Virus record (IMG/VR): IMGVR_UViG_3300042988_002344
Location: 1-20,400 of that record
Source of the DNA: a virus
Strand: one strand, 5' to 3'
Length of the DNA: 20,400 bases
This document shows positions 1 to 8,959 of the stretch, in pieces; the first letter of the stretch is position 1, and every line of letters begins with the position of its first letter. The translations under genes and the position numbers were made by a program. A model generated the notes under the pieces. That model made no database searches and was not told where the DNA came from. It saw only the letters and a list, made by a program, of their open reading frames with translations.

Positions 1-1055
1 CTGACAAGGTGTAGAAATTCTACAGTATAGATGTCAATAATATCTTCTGTCGGAGGGGTATCGATTAGGATATGGTCAGTTGTATAATCAATTGAAGTTA
101 TCGCAGATATTTTTAAATAATATTTCCCAGCTTTTGTTCGCAGAAGTATATATCTATCCGCTGAAGGAAGTTTTGTAGGGTAGGTTACAAGTGTTGTCGC
201 ACCTGCAAGAATTGTTGAATCCTTCAAACGAATATCTTTAGTTTTTGTAGGAAACCAAAAGAGCTCAGCTCTACCTTTTAAAACAGACAACGTGTCTTTT
301 AAAGTTTTTATCTCTTCTCTTTGCTGGGTGGAGATTGTGAAACTGTAATTTTGGCGAGCATAGTTTTCTGCTTTCAGAACTTCGGACAGACCTAGGTCAC
401 TAGCAGCCATTTCAAAAGCTTGGGTATATCTGTGTTCTATCGTTGTTGAGGTTTGCAGGGGTAGGTCTAAGACAGGGTACTCAGCGAAATAGTCTGGAAT
501 TACTGGGAAAATTGTAGGGGCATATCTGTAAAACCCTCTGAAAGATAGTTTTGCTGAGAAAGAACTACCAGAGGAATCAGAAAAGGAAACCCCTTCTGTG
601 AGGAATCCTTTTACCAGAGGGATAAGCCAAGCTTTTGCAAAATCTCTACTCACAGGAGCTGTTAAAGTGAATATGGTGTCCGAAACCCCAGCTATAGTTA
701 CAACTTCCCAATTAGCAGGGCTTTCAAAGAGGAGAAAAGTTTTCTCTTCCGCAGGGTATTCTATGGAGGAAAGTATACAGGATATTGAAGAAACCCCAGC
801 GGTAATTGCTGGAAAAAGAGCATACAAATGCCACAGAGGTAAGTAGAAGGTGTCTAATCCAATTCTCTCTGCTAAAGCTTTTGCATAAGCAAATTCCTCC
901 GCTGAACGGAAGTTGAAAGTATAGTTTGCATAATATACAGGCTGCTCTTTGTAGGATTCTAAACTTTCTGAATTTCTACAGCCGATAACAGTCGTCCCCC
1001 ATTCAAAAACTTCTTCAAAAGTTGTCAGAGGAGCTATTGCGAATACATCTGTCAT
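1..1055 (-). CDS. Probable phage tail structural protein with a duplicated domain (3' end outside window)
   Basis: This open frame has no stop from its ATG at 1055 to the window edge; 351 residues are visible and the C-terminus is missing. The ATG overlaps the tape-measure stop (ATGA), and GGAG lies 8 bases upstream. The protein begins MTDVFAIAPL and contains two similar halves. Residues about 41-152 have an aromatic stretch, an alpha-helical AKALAERIG segment, then FYLPLW and beta-rich sequence. Residues about 235-351 repeat this as FTISTQQREE, LSVLKGRAELFWFPT and beta-rich sequence. The FW(F/L)PT pattern after an arginine-bearing helix resembles tail proteins encoded just after the tape measure in many siphophages (recalled, not searched). 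The position suggests a distal-tail or tail-tip part. The exact family is unknown. Confidence 0.75.
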   Translation of the reverse strand, partial: MTDVFAIAPLTTFEEVFEWGTTVIGCRNSESLESYKEQPVYYANYTFNFRSAEEFAYAKALAERIGLDTFYLPLWHLYALFPAITAGVSSISCILSSIEYPAEEKTFLLFESPANWEVVTIAGVSDTIFTLTAPVSRDFAKAWLIPLVKGFLTEGVSFSDSSGSSFSAKLSFRGFYRYAPTIFPVIPDYFAEYPVLDLPLQTSTTIEHRYTQAFEMAASDLGLSEVLKAENYARQNYSFTISTQQREEIKTLKDTLSVLKGRAELFWFPTKTKDIRLKDSTILAGATTLVTYPTKLPSADRYILLRTKAGKYYLKISAITSIDYTTDHILIDTPPTEDIIDIYTVEFLHLV

Positions 1056-4000
1056 ATCAAAGACTCCGAATTTCTAGTCATGTGGTTTACTATTATCGAC
1101 TCACCTTCAGTAGAAGTCAAATATTTTCTAAAATCATCCCCATAACCTACGTTTACTATTTTTACAGCTTTACCAGAACTGTTGGAAATGTTGTTAATAG
1201 TTTGCATAAGTTGTTTGTTTTGCCCAGGTGCTAAAACTCTTTCCCCTTTGGTGAGTTTGTAGGTGGCATTTTCAGGAACATATTCTAAACCTCCGTGAGC
1301 CTGAGGCATTGGTTGGGAAACAATTTGGGCAATCTGTGCAGCTCCCATTGCAGCGGCTAGACCAGCTAGGATTGTACCCATAGGAGGAGGAACTTCCATA
1401 GCTGCCATTACTGCAACTGCGGTTGACATTATTACCTTAGCAGTTGCGTTAGCTTTATAGAGGGCAAAAGCTATCCTCGCCTGTTCGCTTTCTGCACCGT
1501 ACATCTTAATCATACTTTCGGTGATTCCTGAGAAAGCATCTGCGGCAAGTCCAGCGATACCTGAATAGTAATTTGCGTTTAACATTGAACCCGCAGTTGC
1601 GTATTTTTCCCGTATGCGCAAAATCTCTTGCTGTTTCGCTTCTTCCGCCAGAACACTTTTAGAGGCAATATCTAATTCCTGAGCAAGACCTTGGGATAGA
1701 TTATTCTGGTCTCTTTGATATTGCTGGTAATCATTAGGTATCTGAGATTGGATATAGTTATTAGCAGCTCCAGCGTTTGGATACCTTACTTGTGACAACT
1801 GCATCCTAGCTTCTTTAGCTTTTAAAGCTTTCTGAGGATTTCCCTCAAGTTCAGCAGCTTTTTCCAACACCACCACATATCTCTCAGCTTCTTCAGTATA
1901 AGCTTTTCTAGCTTCAGTTAGTTGAGCAATTGCTTGTTGTTCAGAGATATAACCTGTTGCTTTAAGATTAGCAATTTCCTGCTCACGCATTTGGAAAGCT
2001 TCTCTGGCTATACTTTGCTTAGCCTCCAGGTCAATTGTTTTCGCTTGCTCAAGTTGTAAACTTCTACGAGTTTTTAAAAGTTCTAAAGCTTTTGTGTTTT
2101 CAGGAATTCCTTTCTCTTTATCTGCGAGCAGGGATTTGCGTTCTCTTAGATATGCAACTTCAATTTGAGCTTCAGCAGATGCCTGTTTGCCACCACGAAG
2201 TCCGTCAATTTGTGCATTGAGTTCTTCGATTTTCTGGGCGAAAGCTTCTTCTTGAGCTATGCGTTTATCTGTCAGGTCTTTTTGTAAAGTTGCTTGGGCT
2301 AAGGCATAAGAGGATTGGATTGTCGCAGTTTTACCTGATTCTTCTCTGACCCTGACCTCACTTTCCATAGTTGCTTGGGTGTATTTATCAAGCAGGTCTC
2401 CTGTTTTTCCTTTCTCGTCGTAATATTTGAGAACTGTAGGGACATAATCTCTGGTTTCTTTTGTCAAACCTGAGAGGAAATTCTCTCCAAAAGATTTCAC
2501 AGCTTTATCCACAGCCCAAGGACCAGCGTTATAAGCTGCTAAAACTTTAGGTATATTTCCATTATACCTGTCCATAAGTTGAGCAAAATACTGTTTAGAA
2601 GATTCTAAAAGAGCAGCTTGGTTAGCATCCACAAACTCTACCAGAGGTCTTTTTATAGCTTCTGGAAGGGTGTAGTATTTCTTAGCCTTATTCCCTTTAT
2701 TTGCAGCGTCTTGAAAAGCTTTGGCAGAAATTTCTAAAGCAAGAATATCCTGTGGAATCGGCATAAAAGCTTTAGCTGTAGAAGGCATAATCTGCCCCAA
2801 CCCTAAAGCCCCTACAGGAGACACTTGTGATTTCTTAAACTGAGATTCATGCTTCATAACAGCGGCGAACAGCTTATCATTATCCGTAATCTGCTCACCG
2901 ATTTGTTTACTTACAAGTTTAGCACCTTCGGATTGTACTTTTTGCAGCTCCAGCTCAAGTCGTATCTTCTCCGTCTGCATTTTAACATCCATGTCATGTT
3001 TTACAGCTAAGAGTTTGGAGTTTATAATCCCCTGCTCAGCGGAACTCTTTGCACTAAGTAGTTGTGTTTTGAGTAAATTCTCCTGAGTCGCTGCTTCCTC
3101 TCTGATAGCAGATTGTTTTTCCTGAGAAGCTGCTTGCACTGCTTTGGTAGAGTCATCTAGGAGTTTTGTTTGAAATTCAAACTGTCTTTGCGACATTCCT
3201 AGTTGTTCGTCAGTTATAACCTTAGCGGTTTCTTGCTCCATTTTAGCTTCAGTGTCGAGCAAGTCTTTCCTAGCAACAGCTCTGGATTCTAAATATTTCT
3301 TAAAAAGAAAAGCTTCATTTTCCTGGGAGTTTGTTAGGTTTACATTAAGGTCTTTTAATGCAGCTTTAGCAGCTTCTACAGCTGGGGAAAACCCGCCTAC
3401 ACCTACGTTTAGAATTTTGTTATTAACAACATCCTGAGCTAAAGCTATACGCTCTTGAATGTCCAAAGTCTGCTGTGCAGCTTCATTGTACATTTTTTGA
3501 GCTTCAATAACTTTCTCAGATTTGGATATGTCAAAATTAACCTGAGCCTCTGGGGAACTCTTAGCACCCGCCGCCGCAGTTTCAGCATCTTGAATATCTT
3601 TAACATTCTTAGCAATTCGCTCTGCGGTTTCTTGAATTTGTTGCCACTTGACATATACCGCAGATGCAGCTGCTAGGAGAGCAACCAAACCAATCCCTAC
3701 GCTATTCGCAGCGATAAAAGAGCCTACGCCTTTGAGAGTAGTGCTTAGAGTTGTAGCAGCTGCATTGAAAAACCCCAATCTCTGCACAACTTCCAAAGCC
3801 ATTAGGGTTTGCATAGATTTTACTAAATACAACACCCCTGCACTGCCAGCAAGAGCTACGATAGTCGCTTTAACAGTTGTCAAACTCTTATCTAAACTAT
3901 CACCTTCTTCGATGAAAAGTCTGAACTGTTCCAAACTTCCTGTAACCCATTTGGTAATGTCTATCAGCATTGTTGAGGTAGATTTGTAACCAGCTTCACT

Positions 4001-6658
4001 TAGAAGTTCCCAAGAGGTGGACAACCTGCCAAGACTAGCTTGCATACCGCTGGAAGCTCTTTCAAAAGCTACACCGCCGAATTTTTGCTCAAGCACTGTA
4101 CCGAATTCTGAGACAAGTTGGTGCGGGGTAACCAGACCAGCCTTCATATCCTTCTGCAACCTAATAGTTGCGTGATTTATATCTTCCCCAGCTTTAGCAT
4201 AAGCAAGTGCCATCAAACTTACAGCACCTGGAACCCGCTGAGCTAACTGCTTAACAAGTTCTTCAGCTTGGAGCTTACCTTTAGAGAAAATCTGAGCCAG
4301 TGCTAGGAATATCCCATCGACTTCGTCCTGGGTTTTGTGTAAAGTCGTTGCAGCTGTATTTACATCTCTAAATATCTTAATAATCGTAGACAACTTTTCC
4401 CCAGCGTTTATAGCACTTGGGGCGAACTGGTTGAAAGACTTCATCAAAGCCTGGATAGGAATACCAGTTCTTTCAGCCTCAGCTCTGAAATCAAACATCT
4501 GCTTTTCAGCACCGATGAGGTTTCCTGTAACAGCTGTAAGACTGGCAAGGGAAGATTCCATCCGTATACCAGCTTGAGGGATATTCATTATCCCTTCTTC
4601 AACTTTAGACAAAATGCTTCGCAGAGCTTGGTAGATTATCATACTACCAGCAATACGAGATACCCAGCTTTGGTGGCTAGATTCTGCTTCTTGAGTTCTT
4701 AAATTCGTCCTGTGGATTTGGTCAGTGTATGCTTTAAGCTGGTCAATGTAAAGAGCTGGGTTCGTTGCTTTTAAAGAAACATCTGGAGCGTTTACTTGAG
4801 CAGTCGGGTTGATTATGCGATTAAGCAGGGAATTACCTTTTTTAGCATCAGCAGCTTCTTTCAACCGCAATTGCTCTGCAAGGACATTCTTAAGCCTCTC
4901 TTCCGCTGATTTAACTTCATTAGCTGTTTCAAGTCTAGCTCTTCCAGCTTGACGAATACGCTCCAAAAGCTGAAACTGGTCTAAAAGGATTCTATTCCTA
5001 GCTCCTTCAGCGGAGGATGCTGAGATAACCCCTGCTTCTGCATCTTTCCGTATCTGTGCAAGTCTATTTACTAAGCGAATTTCTGCCTCAGCTTCAAGTT
5101 GTCGCTGACGCTCTTTAATAGCTGCTATACCATTAACTCCGTCTTGCTCTACAGCTTTTTGCATAGCAACACGTTTTCTGAAATCTGATATTTGAGCTGT
5201 TTCTGTAAGTTTAAGTTGCTCTAACCGCAGGTTTTCTACATCTCTAATCCCTTTCAACCAAGCAGCGTTTTGCTGTTCTTGAGCTGAGATGTTTCTTAGA
5301 GCTGCGGCTGTTTGAGCATCTGTAATCACAGTAAGTGCTTTGACTCTATCTTCATACTTCGCAATAGCTGCTGTAGAGAAAGTATCCTTTGCAGTATCTG
5401 GCAGGTTCGCACTGCCAATACTATTAAGTTTTGTAGCTAAATCCGCTTTAAGTTGACGCAGCTTCTCAGCTTCTTCTATACGAATAGCTGTTACACTATT
5501 AACCCCTTCTTTCGTCAGAGCTTTTTCTTTCGCCAAAGCAGAATTTAAAATCGCTAACTTATTACTCGTAGCTTCTTGGTACAGTCGTAAACTTTCAATC
5601 GCCGCACTTTTTTCTAAATCTGCTTGTTCCTTAATCCTTTTCTTCTCAGCATCTGCAATGAGTTTGCTATTAATCTTTAAAGCTTCTGCATGGTCTTTTT
5701 CTAAACTTTCCTGAGCTTTTACAGCAGAAACTCTTTTAGCATAAGCTTCTTCAATAGCAAGCTGTTGTTTTTTATAATTGTCAAGTATCTTATCCAGCGC
5801 AGCTTGCTGAGAGCTTAAATCCATCCCTGAGGAAGATACTCTATCCAAACCTGCATCTCGGTTCAGGGTTATCTTCGCAAGACCATCCCTTCTCTTAGCA
5901 TCAGCGGCTGCTAAACTATCTGCACCACTTTTTATAATAGCAACTTCTTTCCCTATCTCTCCTTGCAACAGTACCAGTCTTCTATTCAAATATTCCTGAA
6001 AAGCTTCAACATCCTTTGCCCTTCCAGCCTTCTCAACTTCCAAAGCTTTTAACTTTTCGGTCGCTGTTTCATGAGCTGCAAGTATCTCCTTTTTGTAAGT
6101 TTCATCAATTGCGTTTCCCTGTGCAAGTAAATTTACATTACTTTTTGAAGTGTCTAGGTCTTTAAAAGCTGCATTTCTCTTAAACTCAGCCTGTCTTAAA
6201 GCTTCAGCTTCTTGCAACTTAATGGCTCTTATACTATTACTACCTTCGCGGATAATTGCAACTTCTGCCTCAACCTCAGCTTTGATAATTCTCAAACTTT
6301 CTTCAGAAGCTTTTTTAGTAATCTCAGCTCGCTGCTTGTCAATTTCCCCAAGCCCTGCTTTTATGTTTGTGATATATCCTGAACCACTGGAATCTAGTGC
6401 AGGGAAGCTTCCAGCAGTATTATCAACAATCGTAAGAGTCTTTATCTTCTCCTGAAGTCTTTTGAAATCCTCTAAATTCTTCAACGTAACCTGCATGGTT
6501 GCATTAAAAGCTTTAGTCTTTTCGTCCAGTTTTACAAAACCTCCAGAGACATTTCCACTGAAACCTTTTAACAAAGTCTCAGCAGCTTCCATAGTTTTTT
6601 CAAAACTAGACAAATCCCCTGCTATACCAATTGTGAATGTCTTTGAATTATTAGCCAT
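1052..6658 (-). CDS. Tail tape measure protein with lytic transglycosylase (SLT) domain
   Basis: The 1868-aa product sets tail length and is ejected with the DNA. I chose ATG 6658 (MANNSKTF) over in-frame ATG 6694 because phage tape measures often begin MANN and because it overlaps the upstream stop; neither start has a strong ribosome binding site. Residues 1-650 are highly charged, helical and coiled-coil-like, with four related modules around residues 139, 245, 385 and 507. Residues about 670-890 match the tape-measure N-terminal family (FSKGKLQAEELVKQLAQRVPG is typical). A hydrophobic helix lies near 970-1000. Residues about 1260-1410 form a transglycosylase domain: VMKHESQF with likely catalytic Glu1271, then GLGQIMPSTA and AYNAGP. 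The C-terminus has an Ala-rich hydrophobic stretch and the common HGG...GERVLAPG ending. It follows the G/GT genes, as in lambda. Confidence 0.95.
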   Translation of the reverse strand: MANNSKTFTIGIAGDLSSFEKTMEAAETLLKGFSGNVSGGFVKLDEKTKAFNATMQVTLKNLEDFKRLQEKIKTLTIVDNTAGSFPALDSSGSGYITNIKAGLGEIDKQRAEITKKASEESLRIIKAEVEAEVAIIREGSNSIRAIKLQEAEALRQAEFKRNAAFKDLDTSKSNVNLLAQGNAIDETYKKEILAAHETATEKLKALEVEKAGRAKDVEAFQEYLNRRLVLLQGEIGKEVAIIKSGADSLAAADAKRRDGLAKITLNRDAGLDRVSSSGMDLSSQQAALDKILDNYKKQQLAIEEAYAKRVSAVKAQESLEKDHAEALKINSKLIADAEKKRIKEQADLEKSAAIESLRLYQEATSNKLAILNSALAKEKALTKEGVNSVTAIRIEEAEKLRQLKADLATKLNSIGSANLPDTAKDTFSTAAIAKYEDRVKALTVITDAQTAAALRNISAQEQQNAAWLKGIRDVENLRLEQLKLTETAQISDFRKRVAMQKAVEQDGVNGIAAIKERQRQLEAEAEIRLVNRLAQIRKDAEAGVISASSAEGARNRILLDQFQLLERIRQAGRARLETANEVKSAEERLKNVLAEQLRLKEAADAKKGNSLLNRIINPTAQVNAPDVSLKATNPALYIDQLKAYTDQIHRTNLRTQEAESSHQSWVSRIAGSMIIYQALRSILSKVEEGIMNIPQAGIRMESSLASLTAVTGNLIGAEKQMFDFRAEAERTGIPIQALMKSFNQFAPSAINAGEKLSTIIKIFRDVNTAATTLHKTQDEVDGIFLALAQIFSKGKLQAEELVKQLAQRVPGAVSLMALAYAKAGEDINHATIRLQKDMKAGLVTPHQLVSEFGTVLEQKFGGVAFERASSGMQASLGRLSTSWELLSEAGYKSTSTMLIDITKWVTGSLEQFRLFIEEGDSLDKSLTTVKATIVALAGSAGVLYLVKSMQTLMALEVVQRLGFFNAAATTLSTTLKGVGSFIAANSVGIGLVALLAAASAVYVKWQQIQETAERIAKNVKDIQDAETAAAGAKSSPEAQVNFDISKSEKVIEAQKMYNEAAQQTLDIQERIALAQDVVNNKILNVGVGGFSPAVEAAKAALKDLNVNLTNSQENEAFLFKKYLESRAVARKDLLDTEAKMEQETAKVITDEQLGMSQRQFEFQTKLLDDSTKAVQAASQEKQSAIREEAATQENLLKTQLLSAKSSAEQGIINSKLLAVKHDMDVKMQTEKIRLELELQKVQSEGAKLVSKQIGEQITDNDKLFAAVMKHESQFKKSQVSPVGALGLGQIMPSTAKAFMPIPQDILALEISAKAFQDAANKGNKAKKYYTLPEAIKRPLVEFVDANQAALLESSKQYFAQLMDRYNGNIPKVLAAYNAGPWAVDKAVKSFGENFLSGLTKETRDYVPTVLKYYDEKGKTGDLLDKYTQATMESEVRVREESGKTATIQSSYALAQATLQKDLTDKRIAQEEAFAQKIEELNAQIDGLRGGKQASAEAQIEVAYLRERKSLLADKEKGIPENTKALELLKTRRSLQLEQAKTIDLEAKQSIAREAFQMREQEIANLKATGYISEQQAIAQLTEARKAYTEEAERYVVVLEKAAELEGNPQKALKAKEARMQLSQVRYPNAGAANNYIQSQIPNDYQQYQRDQNNLSQGLAQELDIASKSVLAEEAKQQEILRIREKYATAGSMLNANYYSGIAGLAADAFSGITESMIKMYGAESEQARIAFALYKANATAKVIMSTAVAVMAAMEVPPPMGTILAGLAAAMGAAQIAQIVSQPMPQAHGGLEYVPENATYKLTKGERVLAPGQNKQLMQTINNISNSSGKAVKIVNVGYGDDFRKYLTSTEGESIIVNHMTRNSESLI

Positions 6659-7576
6659 CTTCTGTCTCTGTCTCTGGTTGGTTAGTTTTGACATCTTTAT
6701 AAAGAGTCTTTAGAAAACCTGAATGAATATATGCCAAATTCACCAGGGCTTCTAAAAAATCAATATCAAGTTTTTTGCACACTGTCTCAATAAGGGCTGG
6801 GTTTAGTGCATCTTCTACAGGATATAGCCTAACATACTCATAAGCTTTTAAAAACTTCTCATGAATATCCCACAAATAAAAAAACTCTGCAAGGGCTTCC
6901 TCACAGAGTTCTTTGTCTTCATCTTCATCATCCAGAACTTCCACACCACTTCCAAGAACTTTTACCCTCTGTTCTTCTAAAGCTTGTGCAGCTTTCCTTT
7001 CTGACTCAACTCTGTAGTTTAATACAATTTGTGCTAAAAAATCCCCAGCCCCAGTTAGTTTTTTATTGAGGCTTCTTCAGTAAGCTGGATGTTATAAAAC
7101 ACCTCATTCATACCTTTTGTTAAGGCGGAACTCCAGGGATTTGAATCCAGAAGAATGTCCAAGAGGAAGTTCAGACAATCCTCAGGCTCTCCCCAGAGTT
7201 CCTCATTCTTTTTAACCGTTCTGGTGTCGGCGATTACCATTTTCTCAGGTTTCTTCCCATCTTCATGAATAAACAGTGGAAATTGGCGAATGGCAATGAC
7301 CTGAGTTTTAATAAAAGCTTTCAAATCTTTAGCTTTTTCAAGTTCAAAATCTGAAAATGCTTTCCCAATCTCTTCGACAGGGATTTTTATCAAATCTTCA
7401 TCACTCAGTTTACGGTTTGTAATTTCACGAAACTCCTGAAGTTTTACATCAGCTTCTTGAGACCCATAACGTTTAAAAGTTACGAAAAGGGTTTCAATAA
7501 AACCTGCTGCATCTTTGTAAGATTTAACAGGGATTTCAACTTCAGGTGTTTGTAAAGATATATAAAACTTTTTCAT
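6651..7576 (-). CDS. Tail assembly fusion protein GT, made by programmed -1 frameshift
   Basis: The frame starting at 7576 ends at TAA 7057-7055. If ribosomes slip back one base on the A AAA AAC heptamer just before that stop, reading continues without a stop to 6651, giving a 308-aa fusion. The joined sequence runs ...EEASIKKLTGAGDFLAQIV..., so the T-like part has about 136 residues. It is acidic (LDDEDEDKE) and then helical. In lambda and many other siphophages gpG and gpGT are tail-assembly chaperones binding the tape measure and tube subunits, and gpGT is made in small amounts by exactly this kind of slip. The T part overlaps the tape-measure start by 8 bp, as the lambda layout predicts. 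The -1 frame alone has no good start: its first candidate is GTG 6944 with a weak binding site. Confidence 0.85.
7055..7576 (-). CDS. Tail assembly chaperone, gpG-like (unshifted product)
   Basis: The 173-aa protein begins MKKFYISLQTPEVEIP. GAGGA lies about 8 bases before the ATG. No conserved motif is obvious by eye; the call rests on position between tail tube and tape measure, on size (lambda gpG is 140 aa), on the helical character, and on the frameshift signal at its end. Members of this functional class bind the tape measure and recruit tube subunits, and they do not remain in the finished virion. The last codons are ATA AAA AAC TAA, so the slippery heptamer ends directly against the stop. 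Most ribosomes should make this short form and a minority the GT fusion. Confidence 0.8.
   Translation of the reverse strand: MKKFYISLQTPEVEIPVKSYKDAAGFIETLFVTFKRYGSQEADVKLQEFREITNRKLSDEDLIKIPVEEIGKAFSDFELEKAKDLKAFIKTQVIAIRQFPLFIHEDGKKPEKMVIADTRTVKKNEELWGEPEDCLNFLLDILLDSNPWSSALTKGMNEVFYNIQLTEEASIKN
7058..7064 (-). promoter_or_regulatory. Programmed -1 frameshift slippery heptamer A AAA AAC
   Basis: Read on the minus strand, the codons are ATA AAA AAC TAA. The heptamer A AAA AAC fits the X XXY YYZ rule in the zero frame and is one of the most efficient slippery sequences in bacteria. After a -1 slip the frame reads AAA AAA CTA ACT GGG and remains open for more than 400 bases. No strong downstream pseudoknot was recognised by eye. 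A T TTT TTA heptamer follows about 20 bases later in the shifted frame, but slipping there leads quickly to a stop, so it is probably incidental. Confidence 0.85.
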
Positions 7577-7604
7577 TTTTGCTTCCTCGGCTGATGAAAA
7601 ATAA

Positions 7605-8702
7605 TTAACGCCACGCTAACTTAACGTGACCACAGTTTTTAAACGTTAAATCTCTGCCAATCTTGCCATCGATAGTTGTTTCTTTACTATCGGCAAGTTG
7701 CAGTTTTGTAAACTCGATGTAATACTTCTTACCATCGACAGCACCCCATTGGAAACCGAACTGAAAGAACGCTTCCAACATAGCACCTGTATGCAAACTG
7801 TACTTCGCGACCGCGTCTGGCTCCAGATACCCAGCAGTGCCGATTTCAGGCTCCATGATACTAATAACAACATCTGTGTTTTGAGTTTTTAAAATATACT
7901 CATCACCGCAGGTTGTTTGGATACGATTCAACACATATCCAAAAAGGTTCGCCGCGACAATATGCTGGATACAAAATGTGATAACGTTACCTGTAAAAGC
8001 AGCAGGCAAATCAGTGCCATCAACATAAGGAACAAATTGTGCTTGTTTGACCTGATTAGGTCTAATCGGTGCAGCGATTGCACTTTTTTGTTGACCATAA
8101 TCTGCAACAACCGTAGTTCGGGCTTCAGGGAATAATTCAGGTGGTTCCAGCAATTCAACAGGAATACCTTTCAGCATCCATGTTAAAATCGCACGCTTAC
8201 CGATGGTAATATCCAAATCGACCTGAGCACGGCAATTAAAGAAACGGAACAACTTTTGCACAAGCGGAGTCTGAGGAGCTACACGAGAAACTAACGCTGT
8301 ACCTACAGCACCTGTATCTCCAAGGTCGTCTAATTGCACCTGATGTGTCGCATCCGCTGTATAAGTAACTGTAGCACCAGCGATTTCCATTAATCTTTCT
8401 AGTGGAAAGTTCGCTTCTGAGGCTGGTGTAGAGCCAGTGAGAGCAGCATAATCAACCAAAGCAGGAAAAAAGGTCTTAAAACCAATCTCACCTGTTCTAT
8501 CAATAATACTTGTAAAAACTTCTTTGCTTGTCTGGTCATCTGCGTACTCCACAGTTTCTGTAGTATTTGGCATTGCAAACGTAGGTTCAAAACCTGCAAC
8601 AGCATCTGTAGAAACAATTGCTGAAGCAGGTTGTGCAACGTTGGAGGCTGATTGAAGTTTTAAATAAACCTGCTTAGCCTTCTCATCATAAAAATTACTC
8701 AT
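7605..8702 (-). CDS. Major tail tube protein (gpV-like position)
   Basis: The 365-aa protein begins MSNFYDEKAKQVYLKLQ, with AAGG about 9 bases before the ATG. It is rich in beta-strand-like segments and has no signal peptide or clear membrane segment. Its place directly before the G/GT pair and after the U-like gene is the slot of the major tail tube subunit, which polymerises into stacked rings around the tape measure. It is longer than lambda gpV (246 aa), so it may carry an extra surface domain. Several cysteines are present (for example FFNCRAQVDL and QTTCGDEY). The functional call rests mainly on gene order and size; no diagnostic motif was seen. A non-tube virion protein is the main alternative. 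Confidence 0.75.
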   Translation of the reverse strand: MSNFYDEKAKQVYLKLQSASNVAQPASAIVSTDAVAGFEPTFAMPNTTETVEYADDQTSKEVFTSIIDRTGEIGFKTFFPALVDYAALTGSTPASEANFPLERLMEIAGATVTYTADATHQVQLDDLGDTGAVGTALVSRVAPQTPLVQKLFRFFNCRAQVDLDITIGKRAILTWMLKGIPVELLEPPELFPEARTTVVADYGQQKSAIAAPIRPNQVKQAQFVPYVDGTDLPAAFTGNVITFCIQHIVAANLFGYVLNRIQTTCGDEYILKTQNTDVVISIMEPEIGTAGYLEPDAVAKYSLHTGAMLEAFFQFGFQWGAVDGKKYYIEFTKLQLADSKETTIDGKIGRDLTFKNCGHVKLAWR

Positions 8703-8737
8703 AATAAATTACCTTATAGAGTGGTTAGAAAACTGCA

Positions 8738-8959
8738 TTAAGCATTGCTTTTTGCAGAACTTGCTTTTGCAGCAATCGGTATGTCTGAGACATCAGCATA
8801 AACTTCACCACAAGGTAGATTTGCAATGAGAGCTTGCTTAGCAGCTTCAGCAATTGGTGAACCGTTAATCATGTCAATGTTCTGTCTGCGAATAGCAGCT
8901 ACAGTTAGTGTAGAGTTCAGCACTTCAAATGTACCGTCTGGGTGTAGTATTCTGGGCAT
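8738..8959 (-). CDS. Small protein of unknown function before the tail tube gene
   Basis: The 73-aa protein begins MPRILHPDGTFEVLNSTLTV. The start is fixed by TAAGGAG seven bases before the ATG at 8959, one of the strongest ribosome binding sites in the window. An upstream in-frame ATG at 9055 lies within the end of the U-like gene and is less likely. The middle is helical (IAEAAKQALIANL) and the C-terminus is a low-complexity Ala/Ser/Lys tail (AAKASSAKSNA). I do not recognise a family. It lies 35 bp upstream of the tube gene and downstream of an AT-rich repeat cluster, so the two genes may share a signal and be co-expressed. A minor virion or assembly role is inference. Confidence 0.7.
   Translation of the reverse strand: MPRILHPDGTFEVLNSTLTVAAIRRQNIDMINGSPIAEAAKQALIANLPCGEVYADVSDIPIAAKASSAKSNA

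Noticed and set aside
10-24. 15-base palindrome TGTAGAA-A-TTCTACA
   Set aside because: It lies in the middle of a coding frame and at the window edge; no second copy or regulatory context was seen, so chance is likely.
3445-3989. Several open frames of 60-113 codons on both strands inside the tape measure
   Set aside because: They are shadows of a long, biased-codon gene, without binding sites or protein-like composition.
6659-6694. Upstream tape-measure start at ATG 6694
   Set aside because: Possible, but its added 12 residues (MSKLTNQRQRQK) lie within the T-frame overlap and the MANN start is typical; not excluded by sequence alone.
6651-6944. Independent 97-aa gene starting at GTG 6944
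   Set aside because: The frame is open well upstream of the GTG to a slippery heptamer at the end of the previous gene and the GTG lacks a convincing binding site; it is best read as the T part of a frameshift fusion.
7031-7037. Second slippery heptamer T TTT TTA in the T frame
   Set aside because: A slip there leads within about a dozen codons to a stop, so it has no evident product.
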